In this document: positions 18,149 to 24,708 of the stretch, in pieces
Layout of the letters: each line of letters starts with the position of its first letter
How positions within the stretch are numbered: the stretch's first letter is position 1
Source of the DNA: Euryarchaeota archaeon UBA88
GTDB taxonomy: Archaea; Thermoplasmatota; Poseidoniia; Poseidoniales; Poseidoniaceae
Assembly: GCA_002499545.1 (NCBI GenBank)
Contig: DAME01000008.1
Span: forward strand, 1 to 32,893
Reading direction: 5' to 3'
DNA length: 32,893 bases
Notes under the pieces: model-generated
Told to the model about the DNA's origin: nothing
What the model saw: the letters and a program-made list of their open reading frames with translations, nothing else
Databases searched by the model: none
Translations under genes and position numbers: made by a program

Positions 18149-18528
18149 TCGCCAAGCTCTGCTTTGTAGCCTGCAGCATCCATTAATGACGAGACCAAAT
18201 CAGGGTTTTCAAGGCGCATCTTGACGATCCATCCATCCCCATACGGGTCGGAGTTCATCAGTTCCGGGGTATCTTCTAGTGCATCATTGACGGCCGTAAT
18301 TTCACCAGCAAGCGGTGCAAAAATTGGAGAAGCAGATTTCACGGATTCGACGATGGCGAATTCGCCCATCTCTTCAATAGACTCGCCTTCTGCTGGGAGT
18401 TCGATATAGACGATGTCGGTGAGCGCATCCTGTGCGTGATCAGTGATACCGATGATGACTTCATCACCATCGACGCGAATCCATTCATGTTCTTTGGTGT
18501 AGTATTGGCCTTCAGGAATCTGACTCAT
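18145..18528 (-). CDS. gcvH: Glycine cleavage system H protein
   Basis: The lipoyl-carrying shuttle protein of the glycine cleavage system, which moves the aminomethyl group between the P, T and L proteins. ATG 18528 gives 127 aa, typical of the family. An in-frame ATG at 18555 would add nine residues. The lipoylated lysine is K64 in VESVKSASPIFAP, preceded by the conserved HEWIR, GITDHAQDALTDIVYIELP and followed by ALEDTPELMNSDPYGDGWI. The T, P and L genes are not in the window. rnhA follows with a 4-nt overlap. The 196-bp region upstream is shared with a divergent gene. Confidence 0.97.
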   Translation of the reverse strand: MSQIPEGQYYTKEHEWIRVDGDEVIIGITDHAQDALTDIVYIELPAEGESIEEMGEFAIVESVKSASPIFAPLAGEITAVNDALEDTPELMNSDPYGDGWIVKMRLENPDLVSSLMDAAGYKAELGE

Positions 18529-18724
18529 CGTAATCGTCTCCGACACTTGCACCATGGCGCGTTTCTTGAAACCATCGCTGTATTTTGAAGAACCAGGAAG
18601 AGCGTTGAATTCTTTTCACAGCATCCAAAACGGCTCTCTTAGGCTGTTCAGGTATCGCGGTTCTTATTAAGCCACAGAGTTCGCTTTGGAACGAAGTCGA
18701 ACGGCTTCAAGGGATGGGACCCGA

Positions 18725-19087
18725 ATGAGCAGAGCATTTAGAGAAGGCGTAGCCAAAAACAGGAGAATTAACGCACCGGTTCGACGAAGAGACTGGAGTC
18801 CGATTCGTGACCTTCGGGGTCTCAAAGCCAGGACAATCGTCACCGGAGAGGCCATGGGCCCTTTGGTTGAAATCCCTGCAATGGTACGTATTGAAAATGA
18901 GCATTGGGTTTTCGAACGTATCGAAGAAGGCGTTCTTCACAACTTAACTCACAAATTGATACTTCATGAAGGTTCAAGCCAGAAAGTAATCGGTGGGACA
19001 ATCGACATGCAAACAGCAATGCAAGTTGCACAGTGTATGGCACAGAAAGAAAACAGAATCGTAATGATTCAGCCGATTAAGAGCTAA
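18725..19087 (+). CDS. Hypothetical small basic protein
   Basis: ATG 18725 gives 120 aa. An in-frame start at 18686 would add 13 residues, but nothing supports it. The N-terminus is strongly basic (SRAFREGVAKNRR, VRRRDWSPIRDLRGLKAR) and is followed by a compact beta-rich region (TIVTGEAMGPLVEIPAMV, HWVFERIEEGVLHNLTHKL) and a C-terminal helix (QTAMQVAQCMAQKENR). No signal peptide or TM is seen. The basic N-terminus suggests RNA, DNA or ribosome contact, but the family is not recognised. It is divergent from gcvH and converges directly with the Sec61-beta gene (stops adjacent). A weak TATA-like tcttattaag near 18660 could be its promoter. Confidence 0.65.
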   Translation: MSRAFREGVAKNRRINAPVRRRDWSPIRDLRGLKARTIVTGEAMGPLVEIPAMVRIENEHWVFERIEEGVLHNLTHKLILHEGSSQKVIGGTIDMQTAMQVAQCMAQKENRIVMIQPIKS

Positions 19088-19279
19088 TCAGAACAGGTTG
19101 AGAATCCACGACACAACGCCGAGATTTACCAGATAAAAGAAGGTAGCAACGCTGATGCACGCACCGTACACTTGGAACGGTGTTATCTTCCAAGCATCTT
19201 CCGATTCTTCATCGAAATAGCGAATAAGACCTGCAGCCTGTTGAATACCGCTGCCATCGGATTTCTTCTTTGAAGCCAT
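19088..19279 (-). CDS. Preprotein translocase subunit Sec61-beta (SecG homologue)
   Basis: A 63-aa tail-anchored subunit of the SecYE-beta protein-conducting channel. It has the archaeal Sec61-beta signature: a Lys/Ser/Gly-rich cytosolic start (ASKKKSDGSG), the conserved AGLIRYFDEE, then KITPFQVYGACIS and one membrane helix (about 38-60) at the C-terminus. ATG 19279 is chosen over an in-frame start three codons upstream because it gives the family's MASKKK-type beginning. It is short and easily missed by gene callers. It would serve export of the surface proteins in the window. Confidence 0.9.
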   Translation of the reverse strand: MASKKKSDGSGIQQAAGLIRYFDEESEDAWKITPFQVYGACISVATFFYLVNLGVVSWILNLF

Positions 19280-19342
19280 GTGGACCAATCTGTGCGAGTT
19301 GGCTCCCCTTTATCAACGCGACGCGGCAGATAAAACCTCGAA

Positions 19343-20200
19343 TCACTCATTTTCTGAGACCAAATCGACGAATGTAACCTCTTCTTCTGAAGCGCTCATC
19401 GACAGTACATGCTCACGTTCCGCTTCATTTCTTGTCGGTTTAAGATTGACTTCACCCCCGGGGTCAGCCTCGATGAACGCGGCTTCGGCTCGAGCGAGTG
19501 CCCGTTCCATCCCCGGGGCGTTCTCGTCAGCCAATGCTCCTTTGGCGACGTCCAAGTCGTATGCGGCAGTAATGAGCAGTTGCTCAGCATGGGCTTTGTT
19601 CCACGATTCGCTGCTATCAGCAGTTTTGACCCGTCGTTTCACTTCTACTCCACGTTGTTCCATGGCGAACAATGCTTCTTGAAATTCCGCTCTGGCAATG
19701 GCAATGAATTCTTTCCAAACCAATTCGTTGGAACGTGACGAATGCCCCGTTCCGTATCGATCGAAATAGCGTTCAGCCGATCTGCCGTGCTTGAATTCCC
19801 ACGGCCTGTGTCCAAGGGATGCCGTGAGGTCAAACAACAACCTCGCTTGCGATTGCCGTTGGCCGGTGAGCACAATTTTATTGAGATAGCCGGAATTTAA
19901 CAGGCCAAATCCCCAGTATGCTTCCGATTCGACAGAAATTTCCAATCCCCCACTTTCTGTTCGCAACGTCCACTTTTGTTCATTGAATTGTGGGGGGGTG
20001 GTGAAGTGGGGTGTATCGGGGTGCTTGAGATGTGCAAGGAGTGTGGTCGCTACGTCGCCCAAGTACACGACCCTGCTGGGCAAAGCGTACGCTTTTGGAC
20101 GCAAAAGGTTGGACTGCGTTTCGACTCTGTGGTTGGCCTTGGCAGAACCTACTTGTGCAAAGACAACGGTAGCGTCCTTTGGATGGTCCCCCACGCTCAT
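19343..20200 (-). CDS. Hypothetical soluble protein
   Basis: A 285-aa protein that I do not recognise. The first half is beta-rich with basic and aromatic residues (RVVYLGDVATTLLAHLKH, EAYWGFGLLNSGYLNKIVL). The middle holds HGRSAERYFDRYGTGHSSRSNELVW. The C-terminal 110 residues are helical and Ala/Glu-rich (WNKAHAEQLLITAAYDLDVAKGA, MERALARAEAAFIEADPG), probably a coiled-coil or TPR-like hairpin, and end in an acidic tail. No signal peptide or TM. The gene is divergent from the H1-like HhH protein, with 103 bp between the start codons that hold a CTCAC-N6-GTGAG inverted repeat, so the two may share control. Confidence 0.7.
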   Translation of the reverse strand: MSVGDHPKDATVVFAQVGSAKANHRVETQSNLLRPKAYALPSRVVYLGDVATTLLAHLKHPDTPHFTTPPQFNEQKWTLRTESGGLEISVESEAYWGFGLLNSGYLNKIVLTGQRQSQARLLFDLTASLGHRPWEFKHGRSAERYFDRYGTGHSSRSNELVWKEFIAIARAEFQEALFAMEQRGVEVKRRVKTADSSESWNKAHAEQLLITAAYDLDVAKGALADENAPGMERALARAEAAFIEADPGGEVNLKPTRNEAEREHVLSMSASEEEVTFVDLVSENE

Positions 20201-20232
20201 AGCATTGCGAAGCCCCCAAACCCCATCAATCC

Positions 20233-20248
20233 CTCACCTTGCTGTGAG
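20233..20248. promoter_or_regulatory. Inverted repeat CTCAC-N6-GTGAG between divergent genes
   Basis: CTCAC (20233-20237) and GTGAG (20244-20248) form a symmetric site with a 6-bp spacer in the 103-bp region between divergent start codons at 20200 and 20304. The geometry suits a dimeric regulator. An RNA hairpin is the alternative. Confidence 0.3.
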
Positions 20249-20303
20249 TTGCGTAAGAGAAGAATTGAAGAATCGCCCCCGTTATGGTCTGTACGGTGAG
20301 CAC

Positions 20304-20819
20304 ATGGCTGCAGAGGGGAATTCCAAAATTAATCGACTAACTGCACTACCTGGTGTCGGTGCTGCAACTGCAAAAAAATTAGTTGCTGCCAAGATTGATA
20401 CCGTATCGAAAGTTGCTGGTGCTGGTTCTAAAAAACTTCAATCCGCTGGATTAAGTGCAGCGGTAGCAAAGAAGGTCAGTGTGGCAGCCAAAGCCGCTGA
20501 TAAGGCCGCTACGTCGGCAAAATCAGCGACAAAGACCGCTGCTAAGAAAACCAAATCTGTGGCGAAATCGACTGCTAAAGCGACAGCGACAGCGGCCAAG
20601 AAAGCAAGTTCTAAAACCAAGTCGACTGCTAAGAAAGTCGCTGAAAAGGCCAAATCGACTGCCAAGAAAGTTTCTGACAAAGCCGTCGAAGTCAAAGCAA
20701 CCCCGCGCTCTTCGGGCAGTCAGAGAGTTCCTTCGAAGAAATCGGACGACGGCCGCAAGGGTTCGACACTTCGTGTTCCTCGCAGCGTGAAGGACATGCC
20801 TTGGTTCAGGAAAAAGTAA
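20304..20819 (+). CDS. Helix-hairpin-helix protein with histone-H1-like Lys/Ala tail
   Basis: ATG 20304 gives 171 aa and is preceded by GGTGAGC, a good ribosome-binding match. The open frame back to 19983 is antisense to the neighbouring gene and has no family-like sequence. Residues about 8-60 hold tandem HhH-like motifs (LTALPGVGAATAKKLVAAKI and VAGAGSKKLQSAGLSAAVAKKV), related to the DNA-binding HhH of Rad51/NusA-type proteins. From about 60 to 135 comes a tail almost entirely of K, A, S and T in AKK/TAKK/STAKK repeats, as in eukaryotic H1 and bacterial H1-like proteins. The end is STLRVPRSVKDMPWFRKK. A sequence-independent DNA-compacting protein is the likely role (inference). Confidence 0.8.
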   Translation: MAAEGNSKINRLTALPGVGAATAKKLVAAKIDTVSKVAGAGSKKLQSAGLSAAVAKKVSVAAKAADKAATSAKSATKTAAKKTKSVAKSTAKATATAAKKASSKTKSTAKKVAEKAKSTAKKVSDKAVEVKATPRSSGSQRVPSKKSDDGRKGSTLRVPRSVKDMPWFRKK

Positions 20820-20828
20820 ATCTTCGGT

Positions 20829-20837
20829 TCTTTTTCC
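20829..20837 (+). terminator. T-tract after the H1-like gene
   Basis: ttctttttc lies about 10 bp downstream of the H1-like gene's stop, in the 54-bp gap before the next small gene. T-rich tracts terminate archaeal RNA polymerase, so it may limit read-through. It is short and uncertain. Confidence 0.25.
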
Positions 20838-20873
20838 GTTAGCATTGAAAACCGTCGTTACGCACATCTGCTT

Positions 20874-21056
20874 ATGCCAAGGCGCAAGTACGGTCGTTTA
20901 CGTAAAACGGTCGAACTTCCATCCAAGGAAAAGTGCTCCCGATGCCGGTCAGGAAAGTTCTGCCCAATTGAAGGTCATTCAGGTCAGGACATTGTCCCGA
21001 ATAAATCGTGGACTGGGCCAGCTGTAATTGAAAAGAGGCCCGGGAAAAAGAACTGA
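20874..21056 (+). CDS. Very small basic protein with CX2CX5CX4H cluster
   Basis: A 60-aa protein, strongly basic at both ends (MPRRKYGRLRKT and EKRPGKKN). The centre KCSRCRSGKFCPIEGH has three Cys and one His spaced CX2CX5CX4H, a plausible single zinc site. No family is recognised. Size and charge resemble small ribosome-associated or nucleic-acid-binding proteins. It follows the H1-like protein by 54 bp on the same strand and ends one base before the stop of the convergent recombinase gene. The even composition and the motif argue for a real gene, but a 60-codon frame alone is modest evidence. Confidence 0.6.
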   Translation: MPRRKYGRLRKTVELPSKEKCSRCRSGKFCPIEGHSGQDIVPNKSWTGPAVIEKRPGKKN

Positions 21057-22151
21057 TCACTCGATTCCAAGTGAACTTGTCGAAGGCGTTGTTTCAGTCA
21101 TTTCGACCACCTCGTTTCGTTCTTCTGCAACCGCTTCAAGCGTTTCTCTGGTCGCTTGTGCCCGATGATAGACTTCTCTCAGGGTTTGGTCTGATATCTC
21201 AAGATAGACTCGAGTTGTAGCGATTGTGGCATGACCTAAAAGCCGCTGAATCGTGACCAAGTCAGCCCCTCGCTCCAGTAGCCCGGTTGCAAAGTTATGG
21301 CGCAGCACGTGCGGTGTGAGTTTTCCTTTCGGGAGCCCTGCCTCGACCGACAAGGTATCCATCAAGCGCTGAATGCCGCGCGGCTGAATCCGTCTGCCTG
21401 CAGAATTGAGTAAGAAAGGAAGATCGTCGCTGCGAATTCTCGATTCGCGAATTGGTACCCACGCTTGTATCCGTTCCAAAGTCCGGCGGGTGAACAGCAC
21501 TAATCTGTCCTTGTCGCCTTTCCCGCCAAACACGCGAGCAGAACCGTCTTCGATATCGATGTCATTGAGGTTGAGGTCACACACTTCACTGACTCGTAGC
21601 CCGGTATCGAGCATCAGGGTCACAATCATTGAAGCCACGGGGTCTTCACTGGTTGCAGCCGCCTCAAGCACCATGGTCATCTCGCGTCGATTCAGCGTTC
21701 GAGGCAGTCGTTTACCTGCTCTTGCACGAATCAGATGTTCTGGCCAGCGGTGTCCCAGCCACTTCATCAAGTGGCGTGCAGCAGCGAGACGTGCATTGTA
21801 CGTTGTTGCTCGGAGTTCTGATAGGCTGTGGGTCCACAAATCCAGTCTTCCATTCAATGGCTCCATTCGTTCAGCGAGTTCCATTACGCTTAGTGCCTCA
21901 TAATCTGCTTCGCTGAGGATGAGTTCACTCGGAAGCGGGGTTTCAATGAGCGCCCTGAGGCCACTCAAGTATGATTTTTGTGTGTTCGCGGATTTATTTT
22001 CGGACTTGAGGGTCTGTGTATAGCACGCTTTCCACGGCAATTGCTGCATGTGGATTAAACGCGGTGGAAGTGAGACAGATGCTTCGCTGAGACGATGTTG
22101 ACTCGGTCTCAGAGCCTGTCGTTTCCGCTGATTTTCCCTTCGCAAATCCAT
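21057..22151 (-). CDS. Xer-type tyrosine recombinase
   Basis: A 364-aa site-specific recombinase (XerA/XerC/XerD family), which resolves chromosome dimers at a dif-like site. The N-terminal SAM-like core-binding domain (about 40-150) is followed by the catalytic domain: R186 (DTGLRVSEV), the Lys in GGKGDKDR, H281-x2-R284 (HVLRHNFA), H307 (LLGHA) and the nucleophile Y316 (TRVYLE). The full RKHRHY set is intact. It carries an extra N-terminal basic segment of about 40 aa (RRENQRKRQALRPSQHR) compared with typical XerA of about 290 aa. No flanking repeats, phage or integron genes are seen, so a housekeeping chromosomal role is favoured. A hairpin-rich 141-nt region lies upstream. Confidence 0.93.
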   Translation of the reverse strand: MDLRRENQRKRQALRPSQHRLSEASVSLPPRLIHMQQLPWKACYTQTLKSENKSANTQKSYLSGLRALIETPLPSELILSEADYEALSVMELAERMEPLNGRLDLWTHSLSELRATTYNARLAAARHLMKWLGHRWPEHLIRARAGKRLPRTLNRREMTMVLEAAATSEDPVASMIVTLMLDTGLRVSEVCDLNLNDIDIEDGSARVFGGKGDKDRLVLFTRRTLERIQAWVPIRESRIRSDDLPFLLNSAGRRIQPRGIQRLMDTLSVEAGLPKGKLTPHVLRHNFATGLLERGADLVTIQRLLGHATIATTRVYLEISDQTLREVYHRAQATRETLEAVAEERNEVVEMTETTPSTSSLGIE

Positions 22152-22292
22152 TGGCGTTCACCGCCCCTCACCGAAGTGAGCGTGCATCCCTGCTCCGTAG
22201 AGCAAAGCCGAATAATACGAACTACCATATCAAACCACCGCGCGATGACCCGAACGGTGTGTTGGAAAATACGGCTTGATCGATTCGCCGAA
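22152..22292 (-). other. Hairpin-rich leader / possible structured RNA upstream of the recombinase
   Basis: Read on the minus strand, this 141-nt gap holds nested and tandem inverted repeats. AAGCCG and CGGCTT enclose CACCG/CGGTG. Next come TGCTC-TACG-GAGCA (22191-22204) and CTCAC-TTCG-GTGAG (22167-22180). Finally GGCG-GTGAA-CGCC lies just before the recombinase ATG. Two of the hairpins have C-closed UNCG tetraloops (UACG, UUCG) only when transcribed in the minus direction, which is the direction of the flanking genes. It may be a regulatory leader or a small RNA. No known riboswitch, tRNA, SRP or RNase P signature was recognised. Confidence 0.4.
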
Positions 22293-23534
22293 TCACGCAT
22301 TGGATTCTTCCGAGGCGGGCGTGTCCAAGGCTTTCATCGGCACGTCAAGCACTGCTTGTCGTAACGATGCTCTCAATTCCGTAAGTTCACCATAACAGAT
22401 GAGCACGTCTTCGTATCGAAGTTGAATCTCTGGTGACGGATTCCACAGCAAGGAATTGTCTCTCGAGAGGGCAAATACGGGTATTTCCGAACTGCTGTTA
22501 AACAAGTGTTCGAGTTGTTGGCCGACGAGGCTTGGATGATTTCGAATCTGTAATGAGAGTACGCCTGCTCCAGGTACGGTGCGGAGTAATTGGTCTAGGT
22601 CGACTTCTGAAAAGGCAGTCTCGGATGTGACATAATCGATGATCGCTCCAGCGATGTTTTCACCGCTTGCCTTCTCAATTCCTTCCAAACCTGGGGATGA
22701 ATTCACTTCCAGTACAAGCGGTCCATCTTTCGCTTCAAGTAAATCAACCCCAGCAATATGAAGACCGAGAACCCGCGCTGCACGGCATGCTGCTTCTTCG
22801 TATTCACGGGGTAAGTCGACCTTCTCAACGGTGCCGTTCAGGTGGTAGTTGCTGCGGAATTCTCTGCCTCGTGCCCTGCGACGCATGCTCGCTACGACTC
22901 GGTCACCAACCACCAGTGCGCGTATGTCTTTTCCATGAGATTCAGCGATGTATTCTTGGATTAGAACGGCCCTTCCCGTTAGCAACAGCCCTTGGACTAA
23001 ATTCCCTGCTTCACGGAGTGAATGCCTGAGAAATACGCCTTGGCCCTGCGTGCCTTGTGTTACTTTGATGACCACTGGGAGTCCGCCAACGAAATCAACT
23101 GCCGTCTCGACATCGATGATATCTCGAACATAGGTTGTCCGAGGCACCGGGATTCTGTTGCGAGCCAAAATTTGAGATGCATGCAATTTATCGCGACTCT
23201 GGAGAATTCCAGCCCCGGTATTCGCAGTCCAAATTCCCAACTGCTCAAGATGGCGAAGAACGGCGACTCCGTGCTTGGTGATTGAATGGCCAATTCGAGG
23301 GATTACAGCATCAAAATTGAACGGCTCGCCGTTATGAAGCACGTCAATTCGACCATCGGCAACGAACAGTGAAAATTTCATTGGGTCGGCGACGTATGCA
23401 TTCAAGCCTCTCTTTTCAGCTTCTTCAACAAGTCGTCGCGTGCTGTACAGGCGTGGTCCTCGAGAAAGGATGGCAAGACGAAGGTCCACGTTTTCGCCCC
23501 CAGTTTCAACGTTCTTGATTCCATTCCCCTCCAT
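22293..23534 (-). CDS. RimK-like ATP-grasp ligase with C-terminal RCK_C/TrkA_C-like domain
   Basis: ATG 23534 gives 413 aa; a TTG three codons upstream is less likely. The first 295 residues are a RimK-type ATP-grasp carboxylate-amine ligase: a pre-ATP-grasp domain (LAILSRGPRLYSTRRLVEEA), SRDKLHASQIL, the ATP-binding VVIKVTQGTQGQGVFL, EFRSNYHLNG and the metal-binding LEVNSSPGLEGIE near 274-286. Such enzymes ligate glutamate or another amino acid to a protein, cofactor or pterin. After that comes a domain (about 324-395: VLSLQIRNHPSLVGQQL, IPVFALSRDNSLL, YEDVLICYGE) that matches the RCK_C/TrkA_C pattern, usually a ligand-binding regulatory domain of K+ channels and transporters. The fusion suggests an allosterically controlled ligase. 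The substrate is unknown. Confidence 0.88.
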   Translation of the reverse strand: MEGNGIKNVETGGENVDLRLAILSRGPRLYSTRRLVEEAEKRGLNAYVADPMKFSLFVADGRIDVLHNGEPFNFDAVIPRIGHSITKHGVAVLRHLEQLGIWTANTGAGILQSRDKLHASQILARNRIPVPRTTYVRDIIDVETAVDFVGGLPVVIKVTQGTQGQGVFLRHSLREAGNLVQGLLLTGRAVLIQEYIAESHGKDIRALVVGDRVVASMRRRARGREFRSNYHLNGTVEKVDLPREYEEAACRAARVLGLHIAGVDLLEAKDGPLVLEVNSSPGLEGIEKASGENIAGAIIDYVTSETAFSEVDLDQLLRTVPGAGVLSLQIRNHPSLVGQQLEHLFNSSSEIPVFALSRDNSLLWNPSPEIQLRYEDVLICYGELTELRASLRQAVLDVPMKALDTPASEESNA

Positions 23535-23587
23535 GTTGGCCAAAATCGGACGCGCCTTTCAAGTGCTCGCTTGAAATCGGGCGAAAC

Positions 23588-24610
23588 ATGACCGATGGAG
23601 AGGCTGGGACTTCAACCGACCAAACTTCAAGCGAAACTATGCCAAAAGAACCGGTTGAGGTTCTTACAATGGATGAGCGGAACGAACAACTCAAACAAGC
23701 GCGCTGGAACGTGTTCCTTTGGCTCGGCATTGCCGTAATTATGTTTGGATTTGCACTCTTTCCAATGCCATTTAGTGCGGACTATGACGGTCTTACAAAT
23801 TCGGCAGAGAAAGACATCGGTTTGGTATGGGGCCCCTCACTTCCAGGAGAGGACTTCATGGACGCTCCAGTTCACCTCATTGTATCGGTTGAAAACGCCC
23901 CCAGCAGCACATCAGACGTCAATCTCGAAGCTTACTTGATGAAGGAAGAGAATTGTGCACAGAACCTCGCCCTGTTCACCCAAGAAGCCAAAGAAGGCAC
24001 CAGCCATTCCTACCAGCATCAAGTCCTGGACATAACGCCAGTCGATGGAGGAGAATACACGTTCAAGTTCTCTGTCGATGCCGGACAATACTGTGCAGTC
24101 GTGCAATATGTTGACAGCGACGGAGGTGTTGTTTCAGCGAACACCGATTCCTTTTCAGTGAAAGGAAAGGTATGGTCTAGCCAAATCATTGGAGGCGTTT
24201 TCGGACTCCTCTGTATTTCGCTATCAGTCTTCGCTTTCATCGGCGCACAAAAGCATGGACTTGCGATCAAAGAACTTCTCGAGTCTGAAGGGACCTCAAC
24301 TGAACAAAAAGTCCTCGATTCTGCTACCGCTGCAAGGCTTGCAGCAGGACCGTCAGGTCCACCTGGCGCACCCGGCCCGACCGGTGCTCCACCTGCAGCG
24401 GGCCCGACTGGGCCTCCAAGTCCAGGGCCGAGCGGCCCTCCTCAACCGTCGGCGGAAGTCGCGGCGCCAGCTGCACCTTCGCCAGCTGAAGCACCCGCAG
24501 TATTTGAGCCCGCAGAAAACGGCTATTTCTTCAAAAAATTAGCGGATGGAACCTACGAGCAAACCGTGTACGTGCAAAATCCAGATGGCACATATACACC
24601 TTATCAGTAA
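23588..24610 (+). CDS. Two-pass membrane protein with collagen-like Gly/Pro cytoplasmic linker
   Basis: A 340-aa protein. TM1 (about 40-60) follows a charged N-terminus of about 35 aa. An ectodomain of about 140 aa has two Cys (EENCAQN, GQYCAVV) that may form a disulfide, with beta-type sequence such as GGEYTFKFSVDAG. TM2 is at about 199-219. The cytoplasmic part contains a helix (GLAIKELLESEG), then a Gly-Pro-rich stretch with GPSGPPGAPGPTGAPP-like triplets, then Ala/Pro, ending in a compact aromatic module (NGYFFKKLADGTYEQTVYV, PDGTYTPYQ). The layout parallels the proteins at 6593-7186 and 7196-8230. No family is recognised. It is divergent from the ATP-grasp gene. Confidence 0.8.
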   Translation: MTDGEAGTSTDQTSSETMPKEPVEVLTMDERNEQLKQARWNVFLWLGIAVIMFGFALFPMPFSADYDGLTNSAEKDIGLVWGPSLPGEDFMDAPVHLIVSVENAPSSTSDVNLEAYLMKEENCAQNLALFTQEAKEGTSHSYQHQVLDITPVDGGEYTFKFSVDAGQYCAVVQYVDSDGGVVSANTDSFSVKGKVWSSQIIGGVFGLLCISLSVFAFIGAQKHGLAIKELLESEGTSTEQKVLDSATAARLAAGPSGPPGAPGPTGAPPAAGPTGPPSPGPSGPPQPSAEVAAPAAPSPAEAPAVFEPAENGYFFKKLADGTYEQTVYVQNPDGTYTPYQ

Positions 24611-24708
24611 GGTCGCTGAAAGGAAGAGTCAGAAAACCACTGGTTCATGCACACATTCGGGGTCATACTTGAAAGGTGAAGGCGGCAGGGCATCATGAGG
24701 GTTTGGTG

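Noticed and set aside
19983..20303. Upstream extension of the H1-like protein's open frame
   Set aside because: It is antisense to the start of the 285-aa gene, has no family-like sequence, and the good ribosome-binding site sits just before ATG 20304.
21057..22151. The tyrosine recombinase as the integrase of a mobile element
   Set aside because: No tRNA target, attachment repeats, phage, plasmid or cassette genes adjoin it, and the neighbours are ordinary chromosomal genes.
22282..22294. 13-bp palindrome GATTCG-C-CGAATC, considered as a recombinase (dif-like) site
   Set aside because: It is too short for a dif site with 11-bp arms and overlaps the end of the ATP-grasp gene. It is more likely chance or part of the RNA fold.
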